Of a stretch of DNA of 64,000 nt, positions 7,832 to 16,275 are shown piece after piece (the stretch's first letter is position 1; every line of letters begins with the position of its first letter). This DNA comes from an uncultured Fibrobacter sp. (GTDB taxonomy: Bacteria; Fibrobacterota; Fibrobacteria; Fibrobacterales; Fibrobacteraceae): the NCBI RefSeq assembly GCF_947166265.1, contig NZ_CAMVDO010000012.1:38684-102683 (forward strand), given 5' to 3'. The notes under the pieces are model-generated. The model saw only the letters and a program-made list of their open reading frames with translations. It searched no databases and had not been told where the DNA came from. Both the position numbers and the translations under genes were made by a program.

Positions 7832-9256
7832 TTAGTCGCACAGGCTCGCAAGTATCTGCACCGCTTTTTGCATGTTCGTTTTATCGACCGACGAATAGTT
7901 CACGACAAACCTGTGCTGTGACGGCTTCGCCTCAAAATAATACTCCGAAAGGGCGCGGATGTTTACCCCGCGAAATCGGGCGCGGTTGCAGAATTCAATA
8001 TCGGAACATTTCGTGTCCACTTCCAAGATAAAGTGGAGTCCGGCATTTTCTTCGTAAATTCGGGCGACATTTGAAAGTTTGCTTTTGCGGATAGCCAACA
8101 GGAGCATATCGCGCTTGGCTCGGTACAGATTGCGCATGCGATTGATGTGCGTCTCGTAGTAACCGAGATCGATGAATTTTGCCATTACATATTGGTCTAG
8201 GTTCGAAACCGTACACGAATAGAACGAAAGTTTGTTATGGAATTTCTCGGCAAGATGCGGCGGGAGCACCATATAACTGAGGCGAATCGCAGAAGTCATC
8301 GTTTTGGAAAAGGTATTCAGGTAAATCACCTTCTCGGTGACATCGATGTTCTGTAATGCGGGGATGGGCTTTCCGGTCATGCGGAATTCGCTGTCATAGT
8401 CATCTTCAACGATGTAGCGATTGGGGGATTCGGCAGCCCAACTGAGCAGGCGATAGCGTTCGCCGACAGGCATCACCATCCCGGTCGGGAAATGGTGCGC
8501 CGGCGAAATATGTACGACATCGACGTCGGATTTCTTGACGGAGTCTACGAAACTTTCTGCCGCAATGGGAATGTGACTCACCTTGACGCCGTATTGGCTG
8601 TACAGTTTTGATATTTTACTCCATCCCGGGTCTTCTACGCCATAGCACTTGTCAAATCCGAGCAATTGTACTAGCAAACCATAAAGGTAATCGGTTCCGG
8701 CGCCAATGACAATCTGTTCGGGCGATACCTGGATATTTCTGAATTCGCGGAGCATGCGGGCAATGGCTCGGCGAAGTTCTAGCGAGCCCATTCCCGGAGA
8801 AACTTGCAGCAAATCATTTTGCCTTTCGCAAAGGACCTCGCGAGTGATTTTTGCCCAAGTGGTAAAGGGGAACGCCTCGATATCGGAACCGTTACTTGCA
8901 AAGTCGGCAATGTATTTCGGGTTGATATGTTCTGACTCGTCGGTGAGTTCTGCTCGGAGCCTGCGGGTACGCGGCATCTTGCGTTTGCGTTGAGCACAGG
9001 GTTCCGCCGTTGCGTTGATGTCTACGACAAAGAAGCCTTTTTTAGGGAGCGAGTAAATGTAGCCTTCGGCGAGGAGCTGGGCGTAAGCGTTTTCAACCGT
9101 CACGACGCTAATGCCAAGATTCTGCGCAAGATTACGTTTAGAAGGGAGCTGTTCTTCGGCAAGGACGTTTCCGCTTACGATATCTTTTTTGATGCATTGG
9201 TAAAGGTAATGGTAGAGGCTGTTTGCTCCCGCTTTGGACATATCGTAAGTGAACAT
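7832..9256 (-). CDS. pdxR: MocR/GntR-family regulator of PLP synthesis, PdxR-like
   Basis: This 474-residue MocR protein has an N-terminal GntR winged helix (about residues 1-75, with LPSKRNLAQNLGISVVTV) fused to a fold-type I aminotransferase-like domain that senses PLP; the lysine is in TFSKTMTSAIR. The ATG at 9256 is chosen because the frame upstream contains no family sequence and AAGG lies upstream at 9268-9265. It is divergent from pdxST, the classic PdxR arrangement, and direct repeats in the shared region look like its operator. PLP is the cofactor of MetY, so this block may supply the sulfur island. Confidence 0.88.
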   Translation of the reverse strand: MFTYDMSKAGANSLYHYLYQCIKKDIVSGNVLAEEQLPSKRNLAQNLGISVVTVENAYAQLLAEGYIYSLPKKGFFVVDINATAEPCAQRKRKMPRTRRLRAELTDESEHINPKYIADFASNGSDIEAFPFTTWAKITREVLCERQNDLLQVSPGMGSLELRRAIARMLREFRNIQVSPEQIVIGAGTDYLYGLLVQLLGFDKCYGVEDPGWSKISKLYSQYGVKVSHIPIAAESFVDSVKKSDVDVVHISPAHHFPTGMVMPVGERYRLLSWAAESPNRYIVEDDYDSEFRMTGKPIPALQNIDVTEKVIYLNTFSKTMTSAIRLSYMVLPPHLAEKFHNKLSFYSCTVSNLDQYVMAKFIDLGYYETHINRMRNLYRAKRDMLLLAIRKSKLSNVARIYEENAGLHFILEVDTKCSDIEFCNRARFRGVNIRALSEYYFEAKPSQHRFVVNYSSVDKTNMQKAVQILASLCD

Positions 9257-9258
9257 GA

Positions 9259-9304
9259 AACTGACCTTATTAGTATTGCTAATCTGATATTTAACTGACC
9301 TTAT
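9259..9304. promoter_or_regulatory. Probable PdxR operator: two direct repeats
   Basis: AACTGACCTTAT occurs at 9259-9270 and again at 9293-9304, 34 bp apart. Between them lies TTAGTATTGCTAA, a small imperfect palindrome. MocR regulators often bind direct repeats, and the first copy overlaps the pdxR translation start region, fitting autoregulation. Confidence 0.55.
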
Positions 9305-9396
9305 AAAAATAGTAAAAAACTGAATATTGTGCAGGTCAAGCGAATGTTTTAAATTACAGCCTGAAATTAAACCATTCCACAACCAAGGAGATTTAC

Positions 9397-10275
9397 ATGT
9401 CTGACCAGAATCGTTACGAACTCAACAAGAACCTTGCCCAAATGCTCAAGGGTGGCGTCATTATGGATGTGACAACCCCCGAACAGGCCAAAATTGCCGA
9501 AGCCGCTGGGGCCGCCGCCGTGATGGCATTGGAACGCATTCCTGCCGACATCCGTGCCGCGGGCGGTGTATCGCGCATGAGCGACCCCAAGATGATTAAG
9601 GGCATTCAGGATGCAGTCTCTATCCCGGTCATGGCCAAATGCCGTATTGGCCACTTTGCCGAAGCGCAAATTTTGCAGGCTATCGAGATTGACTACATTG
9701 ACGAAAGCGAAGTGCTCTCTCCTGCCGACGACATTTTCCACATCAATAAGCGAGAATTTGATGTGCCGTTCGTTTGCGGCGCGAAGGATTTGGGCGAAGC
9801 GCTGCGCCGTATCGAAGAAGGCGCATCGATGATCCGTACCAAGGGCGAGCCGGGTACGGGCGACATCGTCCAGGCCGTACGACACATGCGCCTGATGAAC
9901 CAGGAAATCGCCCGCATTTCGAGCATGCGCGAAGACGAACTCTTTAACCGTGCCAAGGAACTCCAGGTGTCGTACGACCTGGTGCGCTTCGTTCACGACC
10001 ACAAGAAACTCCCCGTGGTGAACTTCGCTGCCGGTGGTGTCGCCACCCCCGCCGATGCCGCCCTCATGATGCAACTCGGTGCCGAAGGCGTTTTCGTAGG
10101 CTCCGGAATCTTCAAGTCGGGCAACCCCGCCAAGCGTGCCGCCGCCATTGTGCAGGCAGTTACCAATTACACCGATGCAAAGCTTATCGCCAAGCTCTCT
10201 GAAGACTTGGGCGAAGCCATGGTCGGTATCAACGAACAGGAAATCGCGCTGCTGATGGCCGAAAGGGGAAAGTAA
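9397..10275 (+). CDS. pdxS: Pyridoxal 5'-phosphate synthase, lyase subunit
   Basis: PdxS condenses ribose 5-phosphate, glyceraldehyde 3-phosphate and ammonia to PLP in a 12+12 complex with PdxT. The 292 residues include the diagnostic [17 protein letters not shown] near the N-terminus, [12 protein letters not shown], the catalytic lysine in [10 protein letters not shown] and [15 protein letters not shown] clear AAGGAG precedes the ATG. It overlaps pdxT by one base. Confidence 0.97.
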   Translation: MSDQNRYELNKNLAQMLKGGVIMDVTTPEQAKIAEAAGAAAVMALERIPADIRAAGGVSRMSDPKMIKGIQDAVSIPVMAKCRIGHFAEAQILQAIEIDYIDESEVLSPADDIFHINKREFDVPFVCGAKDLGEALRRIEEGASMIRTKGEPGTGDIVQAVRHMRLMNQEIARISSMREDELFNRAKELQVSYDLVRFVHDHKKLPVVNFAAGGVATPADAALMMQLGAEGVFVGSGIFKSGNPAKRAAAIVQAVTNYTDAKLIAKLSEDLGEAMVGINEQEIALLMAERGK

Positions 10276-10877
10276 TGGGAATTAACAAACCGCAAATTGG
10301 CGTACTCGCGGTGCAGGGGGCGTTCATTGAACATGAACGTATCCTCAAATCGCTGGGCGCCGAAGTATTTGAAATCAGGCAGTTACGCGACCTTGACCGC
10401 CATTTAGACGGTCTCGTACTCCCCGGTGGCGAAAGCACCGTGCAAGGGAAACTGCTCCATGACTTAGGGCTTTTCGAGCCTCTTCGTAAAAAGATTGTCG
10501 AAGGCCTGCCCGTACTCGCAACATGTGCCGGCGCAATCCTCCTTGCCGAAAAAATTGCAGGCGAAAACAAGGCGCATTTCGCGACACTCCCCGCCATTAT
10601 TCGCAGAAATGCTTACGGAAGGCAGCTTGGCAGTTTCTTTACGGAAAACGAAGTCGCGCACGTCGGAAAGGTTCCGCAGACCTTTATTCGCGCGCCCTTC
10701 TTTGAATCGGTCGGCGAAGGCGTCGAAGTCCTTTCGCGTACGGCAAGTTCGAATACTGCAGATGCTCCCGAGCAAATCGTTGCCGTTCGCTACAAGAACC
10801 AGATTGCACTTTCGTTTCACCCGGAACTCAATAGCGACACAAGTATTCACCAGTATTTTTTGAAGCTAGTGGGATGA
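10275..10877 (+). CDS. pdxT: Pyridoxal 5'-phosphate synthase, glutaminase subunit
   Basis: PdxT releases ammonia from glutamine for PdxS. The 200-residue protein has the N-terminal GVLAVQGAFIEHE, the oxyanion motif LPGGEST, the nucleophile cysteine in ATCAGAILLA and the C-terminal His-Pro-Glu (SFHPEL). The stop overlaps the convergent bioB 3' end by 12 bases, so the two transcripts interleave. Confidence 0.95.
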   Translation: MGINKPQIGVLAVQGAFIEHERILKSLGAEVFEIRQLRDLDRHLDGLVLPGGESTVQGKLLHDLGLFEPLRKKIVEGLPVLATCAGAILLAEKIAGENKAHFATLPAIIRRNAYGRQLGSFFTENEVAHVGKVPQTFIRAPFFESVGEGVEVLSRTASSNTADAPEQIVAVRYKNQIALSFHPELNSDTSIHQYFLKLVG

Positions 10878-11813
10878 TTCGCTTTCCACTTGCCAGGTGA
10901 AGCCTGCCGCCTCGATAGTGCGGAATGTTTCTTCGAGGCTCTGGCCGCCTTCGGTGAGGTAGCCTGACGCAAAAATAGAGTCGGCTACCTTGAAGAGCGT
11001 CTTTTCGTGACCCTTGAAATACACTTCGCGGCCGGCGGCGCAGCGGATATCCGATTTCGGAAGCATGAGACGCGCAAGGCAAAGCACCTTGATGCAGTAT
11101 TCGGGCGTCAGTGCCGAAATGTCGCGCTCCGCAAGGCGTGTGCCTTCTACCGGCAACAAGAAGTTGATCGGCACCGAGTCCGGATTAATCTCCAGCAGTT
11201 CAAAAAGCATGTCCACCACATCTTCGGGCGTTTCGCCCATGCCGATGATGCCGCCGGAGCAAATTTCAAAGCCGAGGCCCTTCAGCATTTTCAGGTTGTC
11301 GATGCGTTCCTGGTAAGTGTGCGTGGTGCAGATGCTCGGGTAAAAACGACGGCTGCTGTTCAGGTTGTGATTGATGCGGTTGAGGCCTGCCTCTTTGAGA
11401 ATCAACGCCTGCTTTTCGGTCAGGAACCCGATGGAACAGCAGATTTGCGTATCGTTCTTTTTCATCTTGCGGATGCGCTCGGCAAGTTTTTCGATATCGT
11501 CGTCTGCAAATCGGATGCCGCTGAGCCCGATACAGTGCCTCGCCAAATGCATTTCGTCAACGAGATCGTTGTCGCCATACAGCTTTTTGTCTTCTACATA
11601 ACGATACTTTTCAATCGGAGCTGCAGAATCGCGCGACTGGGCACAATAGGCGCAGTTCTGCGTGCAGTTTCCGCTGCGGACATTGGTGAGCAACTGAATG
11701 CTTACGCGGTTGCCTTTGTACTTGGTACGCAGCTGATATGCCTGTTCAATAAGATTCGGTAACGAATCTGCGTTCGCGTTCAAAATTTCAAGAGCGGCTT
11801 GTCTGTTTATCAT
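10866..11813 (-). CDS. bioB: Biotin synthase (radical SAM)
   Basis: BioB inserts sulfur into dethiobiotin. The 315-residue protein has the radical-SAM CX3CX2C motif in GNCTQNCAYCAQS, further family cysteines (CCSIGFL) and the arginine motif for the [2Fe-2S] cluster near CAAGREVYFKG. It starts 9 bases downstream of the rhodanese-TusA-DsrE fusion gene, in one operon. No other bio genes are in the window. The link to a sulfur-carrier protein suggests that the fusion feeds sulfur to BioB cluster repair or to related enzymes (inference). Confidence 0.95.
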   Translation of the reverse strand: MINRQAALEILNANADSLPNLIEQAYQLRTKYKGNRVSIQLLTNVRSGNCTQNCAYCAQSRDSAAPIEKYRYVEDKKLYGDNDLVDEMHLARHCIGLSGIRFADDDIEKLAERIRKMKKNDTQICCSIGFLTEKQALILKEAGLNRINHNLNSSRRFYPSICTTHTYQERIDNLKMLKGLGFEICSGGIIGMGETPEDVVDMLFELLEINPDSVPINFLLPVEGTRLAERDISALTPEYCIKVLCLARLMLPKSDIRCAAGREVYFKGHEKTLFKVADSIFASGYLTEGGQSLEETFRTIEAAGFTWQVESESSH

Positions 11814-11822
11814 AACGGGACC

Positions 11823-12830
11823 TTAAATAAAATACGTCAAGTCGGACTTTTCGGTGGAGCCGAGCATGGTCGCAACGCCGCCAAGTTCCACGCCGTCAAT
11901 CAGCTCTTCGGCAGTGATGCCCATGAGTTCCATCGACATCTGGCAGGCGACAAACTTCACGCCCTTCTGCCTTGCGCTTTCAATAAGTTCTTCTAGCGAA
12001 GAAACGCCGTTCTGCTTCATGACCGCGCGAATCATCTTGGCGCCGATTCCGCCAAAGTTCATGCGCGAAAGCCCGAGCTTCTTGGAACCGCGGGGCATCA
12101 TGAATCCAAACATTTTTCCGATGAGCGATTTCTTGACGCGCACCTTTTCGGGCCTGCGCAAAATGCTTACACCCCAGAAGGTAAAGAACATCGTGACCGG
12201 GCGGCCCATCGCGGCAGCACCATTCGCCATAATGAAAGAGGCTATCGCCTTATCCAAATCGCCGCTGAATACGACAAAAGTCTTGCCGTGCTCAAAATCT
12301 TTTTTTTCGAGAGACTGGGGCGCATTCCGTTTCACGATGGTCGCATAGATTACGCCGTCTTTTTCGATGAGCGATTTCAACTCGTTGCCGGTACGCTGGC
12401 ACCAGACTTCCACATCCGAGAAAAATGCTTTCTCGGTCGCTTCCACCTGGACTTCTTCGCCAACGGCCACGCTTTTGACCGCTTCGTCCACCTTCACGAT
12501 GGGGCCCGGGCACTTGAGGCCCTTGGCATCCACGAAATGCACTTTCGGGACAGCTTCAAGCCCGCCTTCTACATTGTACACGTCGTAATCGCGATCGGCG
12601 AGAATTTCGGCAACCTCTTCGGAACGATCTCCCGTAGAACAGAACACGTAAACAGGCTTGTCTTTCGGAATACTGTCTATCTTCTTGGACAACTCAAAAA
12701 ATGGAATTAGAATAGCCCCACTTACGGGACGTACAATGGACTCGCTCGGTTCGCGAACATCCAACAAGGTTGAGTTTTTGGAATCAATCTTGTGAAAATC
12801 TTTTGCAAGAATTTTTTTGACTTCGGACAT
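11823..12830 (-). CDS. Rhodanese-TusA-DsrE triple-domain sulfur carrier
   Basis: Three sulfur-relay domains are fused in about 335 residues: a rhodanese domain (about 1-90) with the active-site loop VFCSTGDRS, a TusA domain (about 95-170) with GLKCPGP, and a DsrE/DsrF-like domain (about 180-335) with FSGDLDKA and a late C-Q-M-S segment. In many bacteria these domains form the tail of a CoA-disulfide reductase; here the flavin part is missing. The ATG at 12830 (MSEVKK) is chosen over an upstream TTG at 12863. It leads into bioB. Role: moving persulfide sulfur between cytosolic partners. Confidence 0.88.
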   Translation of the reverse strand: MSEVKKILAKDFHKIDSKNSTLLDVREPSESIVRPVSGAILIPFFELSKKIDSIPKDKPVYVFCSTGDRSEEVAEILADRDYDVYNVEGGLEAVPKVHFVDAKGLKCPGPIVKVDEAVKSVAVGEEVQVEATEKAFFSDVEVWCQRTGNELKSLIEKDGVIYATIVKRNAPQSLEKKDFEHGKTFVVFSGDLDKAIASFIMANGAAAMGRPVTMFFTFWGVSILRRPEKVRVKKSLIGKMFGFMMPRGSKKLGLSRMNFGGIGAKMIRAVMKQNGVSSLEELIESARQKGVKFVACQMSMELMGITAEELIDGVELGGVATMLGSTEKSDLTYFI

Positions 12831-12899
12831 TTTATCGTATAGAAAAAAATTTAATGACGGCAACTCACAGATTTAACGATATGATACACAAAAATAAAA

Positions 12900-12920
12900 A
12901 TTGCACCTAAACGGTGCAAT
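12900..12920 (-). terminator. Terminator of the RelA/SpoT-like gene
   Basis: A perfect 8-bp stem (ATTGCACC with GGTGCAAT, 5-base loop) is followed on the minus strand by a T-rich run. It lies about 40 bases past the stop of the synthetase-like gene. Confidence 0.75.
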
Positions 12921-12960
12921 ATTTCGGGATATACATTTTTTTTATAGCTTTTCAATCAAA

Positions 12961-13947
12961 TCAGTCAATCAAATCATTCTGGAAGCGCGATAGATGCTCG
13001 AACGGCAAAATTTGCCGACCGCGGAAAAGACCGCAACCGTCGTTTATTAGCTGGTTGTTGATAGCCTTGAACATGTTCACGTCTACATTCGCGAGCTCGA
13101 TTTCCTGCAATTTTGTCAGGCGTTCGTAAGCCTCGTCAAAATACACGCATTCGCCGCTCGGAATCTCGTCGTGCTTGCTGCGGCGCGCCTCTTGCGTTTT
13201 CTCATAGCCAAAATGGTTCGCCTCGCCGATTTCGGCAAAGTCATCCATGTCCTTGGTGCGCAACTGCACCTCGGTAAAGCAGCGGGCTAGATTGTCGTAG
13301 AAAATAATATGCAGCGACTGGTAGCCCGAACTCCTCGGGAATGCCACCGAATCGTGGTAATACGGCCGCACTTGTTCATTCAACAATTCCGAATGACCGT
13401 CTTCCGTGTACTTCGTGATCTCTGCCGTAAAGCCGCGCTCTTCCAAGAATTCCGGCAGCACGTTCGCGATTTCGTACAGATACTTTTCTTCTACTTCGCG
13501 GCGATTCTCGCCCTTTTTAATGTGGCAAACCGGCATCGAAATCACAATGCGGTAAGCAATCAAGTCGCGAAAGTTCAGCTTGCTCTTGATTTCGGCTTCT
13601 GTCGGGAACTTCCCGTTTTTTTTGTAGTAGCCGTAAATGTATTCAAGGATGTATCCATTGAATTTTTCTTCGGCGCGAATCAGCGACTTAATGCGACCCT
13701 TGAAAGTAAAAGCCAAGAACGGGTATTCCCGCGTCATGAACTTGTAGAATTCCTTGATCCGCTGAGACTGCGAAGTCAAAAAGTCATTGTGCTCCAGCAA
13801 TTCAATAATCTGAATCAGAAAATTCGAATGCGCAAGGTCGATGCTGTTGCGCGTTTCCTTCGCACCATTCCTGAGGTCGTTAGAATACTGGTGCAAAATT
13901 TTCAGCACCGTGTTTCCGGAATACAAGTAGTCGTTCAGCGTAATCAT
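12961..13947 (-). CDS. RelA/SpoT-domain protein, putative (p)ppGpp synthetase
   Basis: The 328-residue protein carries a RelA/SpoT synthetase-type nucleotidyltransferase core: GRIKSLIRAEEK, LNFRDLIAYRIV, SSGYQSLH and EVQLRT followed by AEIGEANHFGYE. There is no HD hydrolase and no TGS/ACT tail, so it is not a full RelA/SpoT; it is longer than a typical small alarmone synthetase and has a helical N-terminal part. The ATG at 13947 has AGGA upstream, better than the distal start at 14013. Alarmone synthesis is likely but unproven; some members of the fold are toxins. Confidence 0.75.
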   Translation of the reverse strand: MITLNDYLYSGNTVLKILHQYSNDLRNGAKETRNSIDLAHSNFLIQIIELLEHNDFLTSQSQRIKEFYKFMTREYPFLAFTFKGRIKSLIRAEEKFNGYILEYIYGYYKKNGKFPTEAEIKSKLNFRDLIAYRIVISMPVCHIKKGENRREVEEKYLYEIANVLPEFLEERGFTAEITKYTEDGHSELLNEQVRPYYHDSVAFPRSSGYQSLHIIFYDNLARCFTEVQLRTKDMDDFAEIGEANHFGYEKTQEARRSKHDEIPSGECVYFDEAYERLTKLQEIELANVDVNMFKAINNQLINDGCGLFRGRQILPFEHLSRFQNDLID

Positions 13948-13973
13948 ATTAAATCCTGCGCCCCATAGAATGC

Positions 13974-14017
13974 AAAAAATATGCCAAAGCTCTTTCGCAA
14001 GATACTTTGGCATTTTT
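13974..14017. terminator. Bidirectional terminator
   Basis: TGCCAAAG (13982-13989) pairs with CTTTGGCA (14005-14012). An A run lies to the left and a T run to the right, so it can stop transcription from either side; it follows the HD gene. Confidence 0.65.
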
Positions 14018-14063
14018 CGTTACAGTTTTTGGAAAGCTTTACGGATTATGAATAGCGTCGTAA

Positions 14064-14633
14064 TTACGCGGCGTTCCCTGCTAGGCCGATTTCGGCGGCG
14101 TGTTCGCGCATGCCCTCGATGCAGATGGCGGCGACGTCTTTCACGTCCATGCCGAGCAGGGCGCAGCCTTTCAGGATGTAGTCGCGGTTGCACTTGGCGG
14201 CGAATTTCTTGTCCTTGAACTTCTTAATGAAGCTTTTCACTTCCAGATCCAGGATGCCGTTGGGGCGCATTCTCGCGCAGGCCTGGATGATTCCGGTGAG
14301 TTCGTCGACGGTGAACAGGCTCTTTTCCATGTTGGTCTTGGGTTCCACCTGGTTCACGATTTCAAAGCCGTGTGCCAAAATGGCGCGCACGTCTTCTTCG
14401 GAGACGCCCTGCGCGAGCAGTTCCTTTTCGGTGTGCTGCAGGTGTTCTTCGGGGAATTCCTGGTAGTCGTAATCATGCAGATAGCCCACGGCTTGCCAGT
14501 GTTCAACGTCTTCGCCGAAGTGTTTGGCCATGGCGCCCATGGCGTAGCATACGTTGAGGGAATGGATGACCAGCGATTCTTCGGTCACGTGGCCCTTGCT
14601 GATTTCTTTTGCGCGTTCGACGGTCAGGCTCAT
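14064..14633 (-). CDS. HD-domain phosphohydrolase
   Basis: This 189-residue protein of the HD superfamily has a first histidine in VIHSLNV, the HD pair in GYLHDYDY and further histidines (LQHTEKEL, AHGFE). Such small stand-alone HD proteins hydrolyse phosphate esters of nucleotides, but the substrate cannot be told from sequence. It lies 58 bases downstream of the sulfonate-type permease gene and may be the last gene of that operon. Confidence 0.8.
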   Translation of the reverse strand: MSLTVERAKEISKGHVTEESLVIHSLNVCYAMGAMAKHFGEDVEHWQAVGYLHDYDYQEFPEEHLQHTEKELLAQGVSEEDVRAILAHGFEIVNQVEPKTNMEKSLFTVDELTGIIQACARMRPNGILDLEVKSFIKKFKDKKFAAKCNRDYILKGCALLGMDVKDVAAICIEGMREHAAEIGLAGNAA

Positions 14634-14691
14634 TTTAAATCTCCAATTTTCACCGCCAATATAAATATTTTTGAAGTGTTACTAATCATGA

Positions 14692-15456
14692 CTAATTCGC
14701 TTTTGTCCAGAACAGGAGCTTGCGTTTAACAAGTTCAAACAGTTCCATAATCGCAAGCACCACAATGCCTGTCCAGAGAATGCCTGCAACCATGTTGGGG
14801 TAATCGGAATAGTCCGCGTAAAATTGCACAAAGTGACCGAGCCCCGTATTTTCGCCGAAAAGTTCAGCCACGGTGAGCATGATGAACGAAAGCCCCATAC
14901 CTACAGATAGTCCCGAAAATATCGAGGGAAGGCTTGCTACAAGGGCGATTCTCCACAAGTATTCAAACTTTCCGATTCCGATGATGGCGGCGTTACGCTT
15001 GTATTTTTCGGGGATTTCGGCGGCGCCGGCAGCCGTATTCAAGTAGATGGGCCAAAAGGCGGCAATAAAAATGATGAATGTCGAAGACAGGTAGAACGTC
15101 GGAAGAATCGCTATCGCGTAAGGAATGTAGACGTTGGGGGGAATGGGGGCCGCAAACCTGGAAATAGGTTTTAGCATGTTCGATACCCATGGAACGGAAC
15201 CGGAAACAATTCCGATAGAGATTCCGACAATCGATGCCACCAAATATGCGGGGACAAGTTTCAAGAGGGACGCTCCCGCACTGCGCAAAAGTTCTTCACG
15301 TGAATCAAAGAGGGCCTTAAATATCGCCTTAGGAGACGGGAACAGGTATTGACTGTCCCATTCCGGGCCGCAACTGATCAGCAGCCAAATTCCTAACAAG
15401 AAGAGAAGAAAAAGGATTCCTGAAAACTTGGATAAGTATTTTGTAAAGGTTCTCAT
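14692..15456 (-). CDS. ABC transporter permease, SsuC/TauC/NrtB-like
   Basis: This 254-residue inner-membrane permease has about six helices and the BPD_transp_1 EAA-loop region (IGIGKFEYLWRIALVASLPSIFSG). It is the last of a four-gene set, porin, binding protein, ATPase and permease, with a 4-base overlap to the ATPase. The family imports sulfonates, taurine, nitrate or pyrimidine precursors. Its place directly downstream of the nitrogenase-like HDK genes on the same strand suggests import of that enzyme's substrate (inference). Confidence 0.9.
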   Translation of the reverse strand: MRTFTKYLSKFSGILFLLFLLGIWLLISCGPEWDSQYLFPSPKAIFKALFDSREELLRSAGASLLKLVPAYLVASIVGISIGIVSGSVPWVSNMLKPISRFAAPIPPNVYIPYAIAILPTFYLSSTFIIFIAAFWPIYLNTAAGAAEIPEKYKRNAAIIGIGKFEYLWRIALVASLPSIFSGLSVGMGLSFIMLTVAELFGENTGLGHFVQFYADYSDYPNMVAGILWTGIVVLAIMELFELVKRKLLFWTKAN

Positions 15457-16268
15457 ATGCTGGCACCTCCTTGTACAATGTGGCCTAGTTTTTCAAGGAT
15501 GTCCTTGTGGTAGGCGTCTTCAATAGTTGCAATGGTTTCTTGGACTTTTTCGTTGCGGAACCAGTCGCCACGATTCTTCTTTACCGGGAAATCAAGCGGG
15601 ATGTCCGCAATGATACGTCCCGGGGTCGAGCCTAAAACGATAATGCGGCTCCCGAGATAAACGGCTTCGCGAATGTCGTGTGTTACAAACAATGTTGTAA
15701 TCGGCCGGTCTTTGACGCCGCGGCAAAGTTCCAGCACTAAATCCTGGAGGCTTGCACGGTTTACGGGATCGAGAGCGCCAAAGGGTTCGTCTAAAAGAAG
15801 GGCGTCAGCGCTGACACTTAAGGCGCGCGCTATGGCTCCGCGCTGGCGCATTCCGCCCGAAAGTTCAAAGGGGTATTTATGCAGGCTTCCTGAAAGTCCC
15901 ACCAAATTCAAGTATTCTTCTGCTAAATTTTTGGCGTAACTTGTCTTCAGTTTTTTTGTCTTTTTAATAGCGAGCGTCACATTTTGGAGAAGGGTAAGCC
16001 AAGGGAAAAGGGTGTAATCCTGAAAGACTACACTCCTTTCTGCAGAAGGCTTTTCGATTTCTTTTCCTTTCCAGTAGACATGCCCCTCGCTCGGCTTGGT
16101 AAGCCCAGCGAGAAGGTTTAGCAAAGTGGTCTTGCCACTACCGCTTTCGCCTAGCAGGCATACGAATTCTCCTTGGTTGATTTTCAAGTTGATGTCTTTC
16201 AGGATGGCCCTGCCATCGTACGAAAAACCGAGATTCGTTGCTTCAAAACCATTTTGCTTTGTTGTCAT
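15453..16268 (-). CDS. ABC transporter ATP-binding protein, SsuB/TauB-like
   Basis: The 271-residue ATPase has Walker A (GESGSGKTT), the Q-loop FQDYTLFPW typical of the nitrate/sulfonate/taurine group, signature LSGGMRQR, Walker B LLLDEPFGALD and the histidine in FVTHD. The start at 16268 is chosen because AAGGAAAG lies just before it and the longer frame upstream is antisense-like sequence over the neighbouring gene. It sits 7 bases after the binding-protein gene. Confidence 0.93.
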   Translation of the reverse strand: MTTKQNGFEATNLGFSYDGRAILKDINLKINQGEFVCLLGESGSGKTTLLNLLAGLTKPSEGHVYWKGKEIEKPSAERSVVFQDYTLFPWLTLLQNVTLAIKKTKKLKTSYAKNLAEEYLNLVGLSGSLHKYPFELSGGMRQRGAIARALSVSADALLLDEPFGALDPVNRASLQDLVLELCRGVKDRPITTLFVTHDIREAVYLGSRIIVLGSTPGRIIADIPLDFPVKKNRGDWFRNEKVQETIATIEDAYHKDILEKLGHIVQGGASI

Positions 16269-16275
16269 ACTTTCC

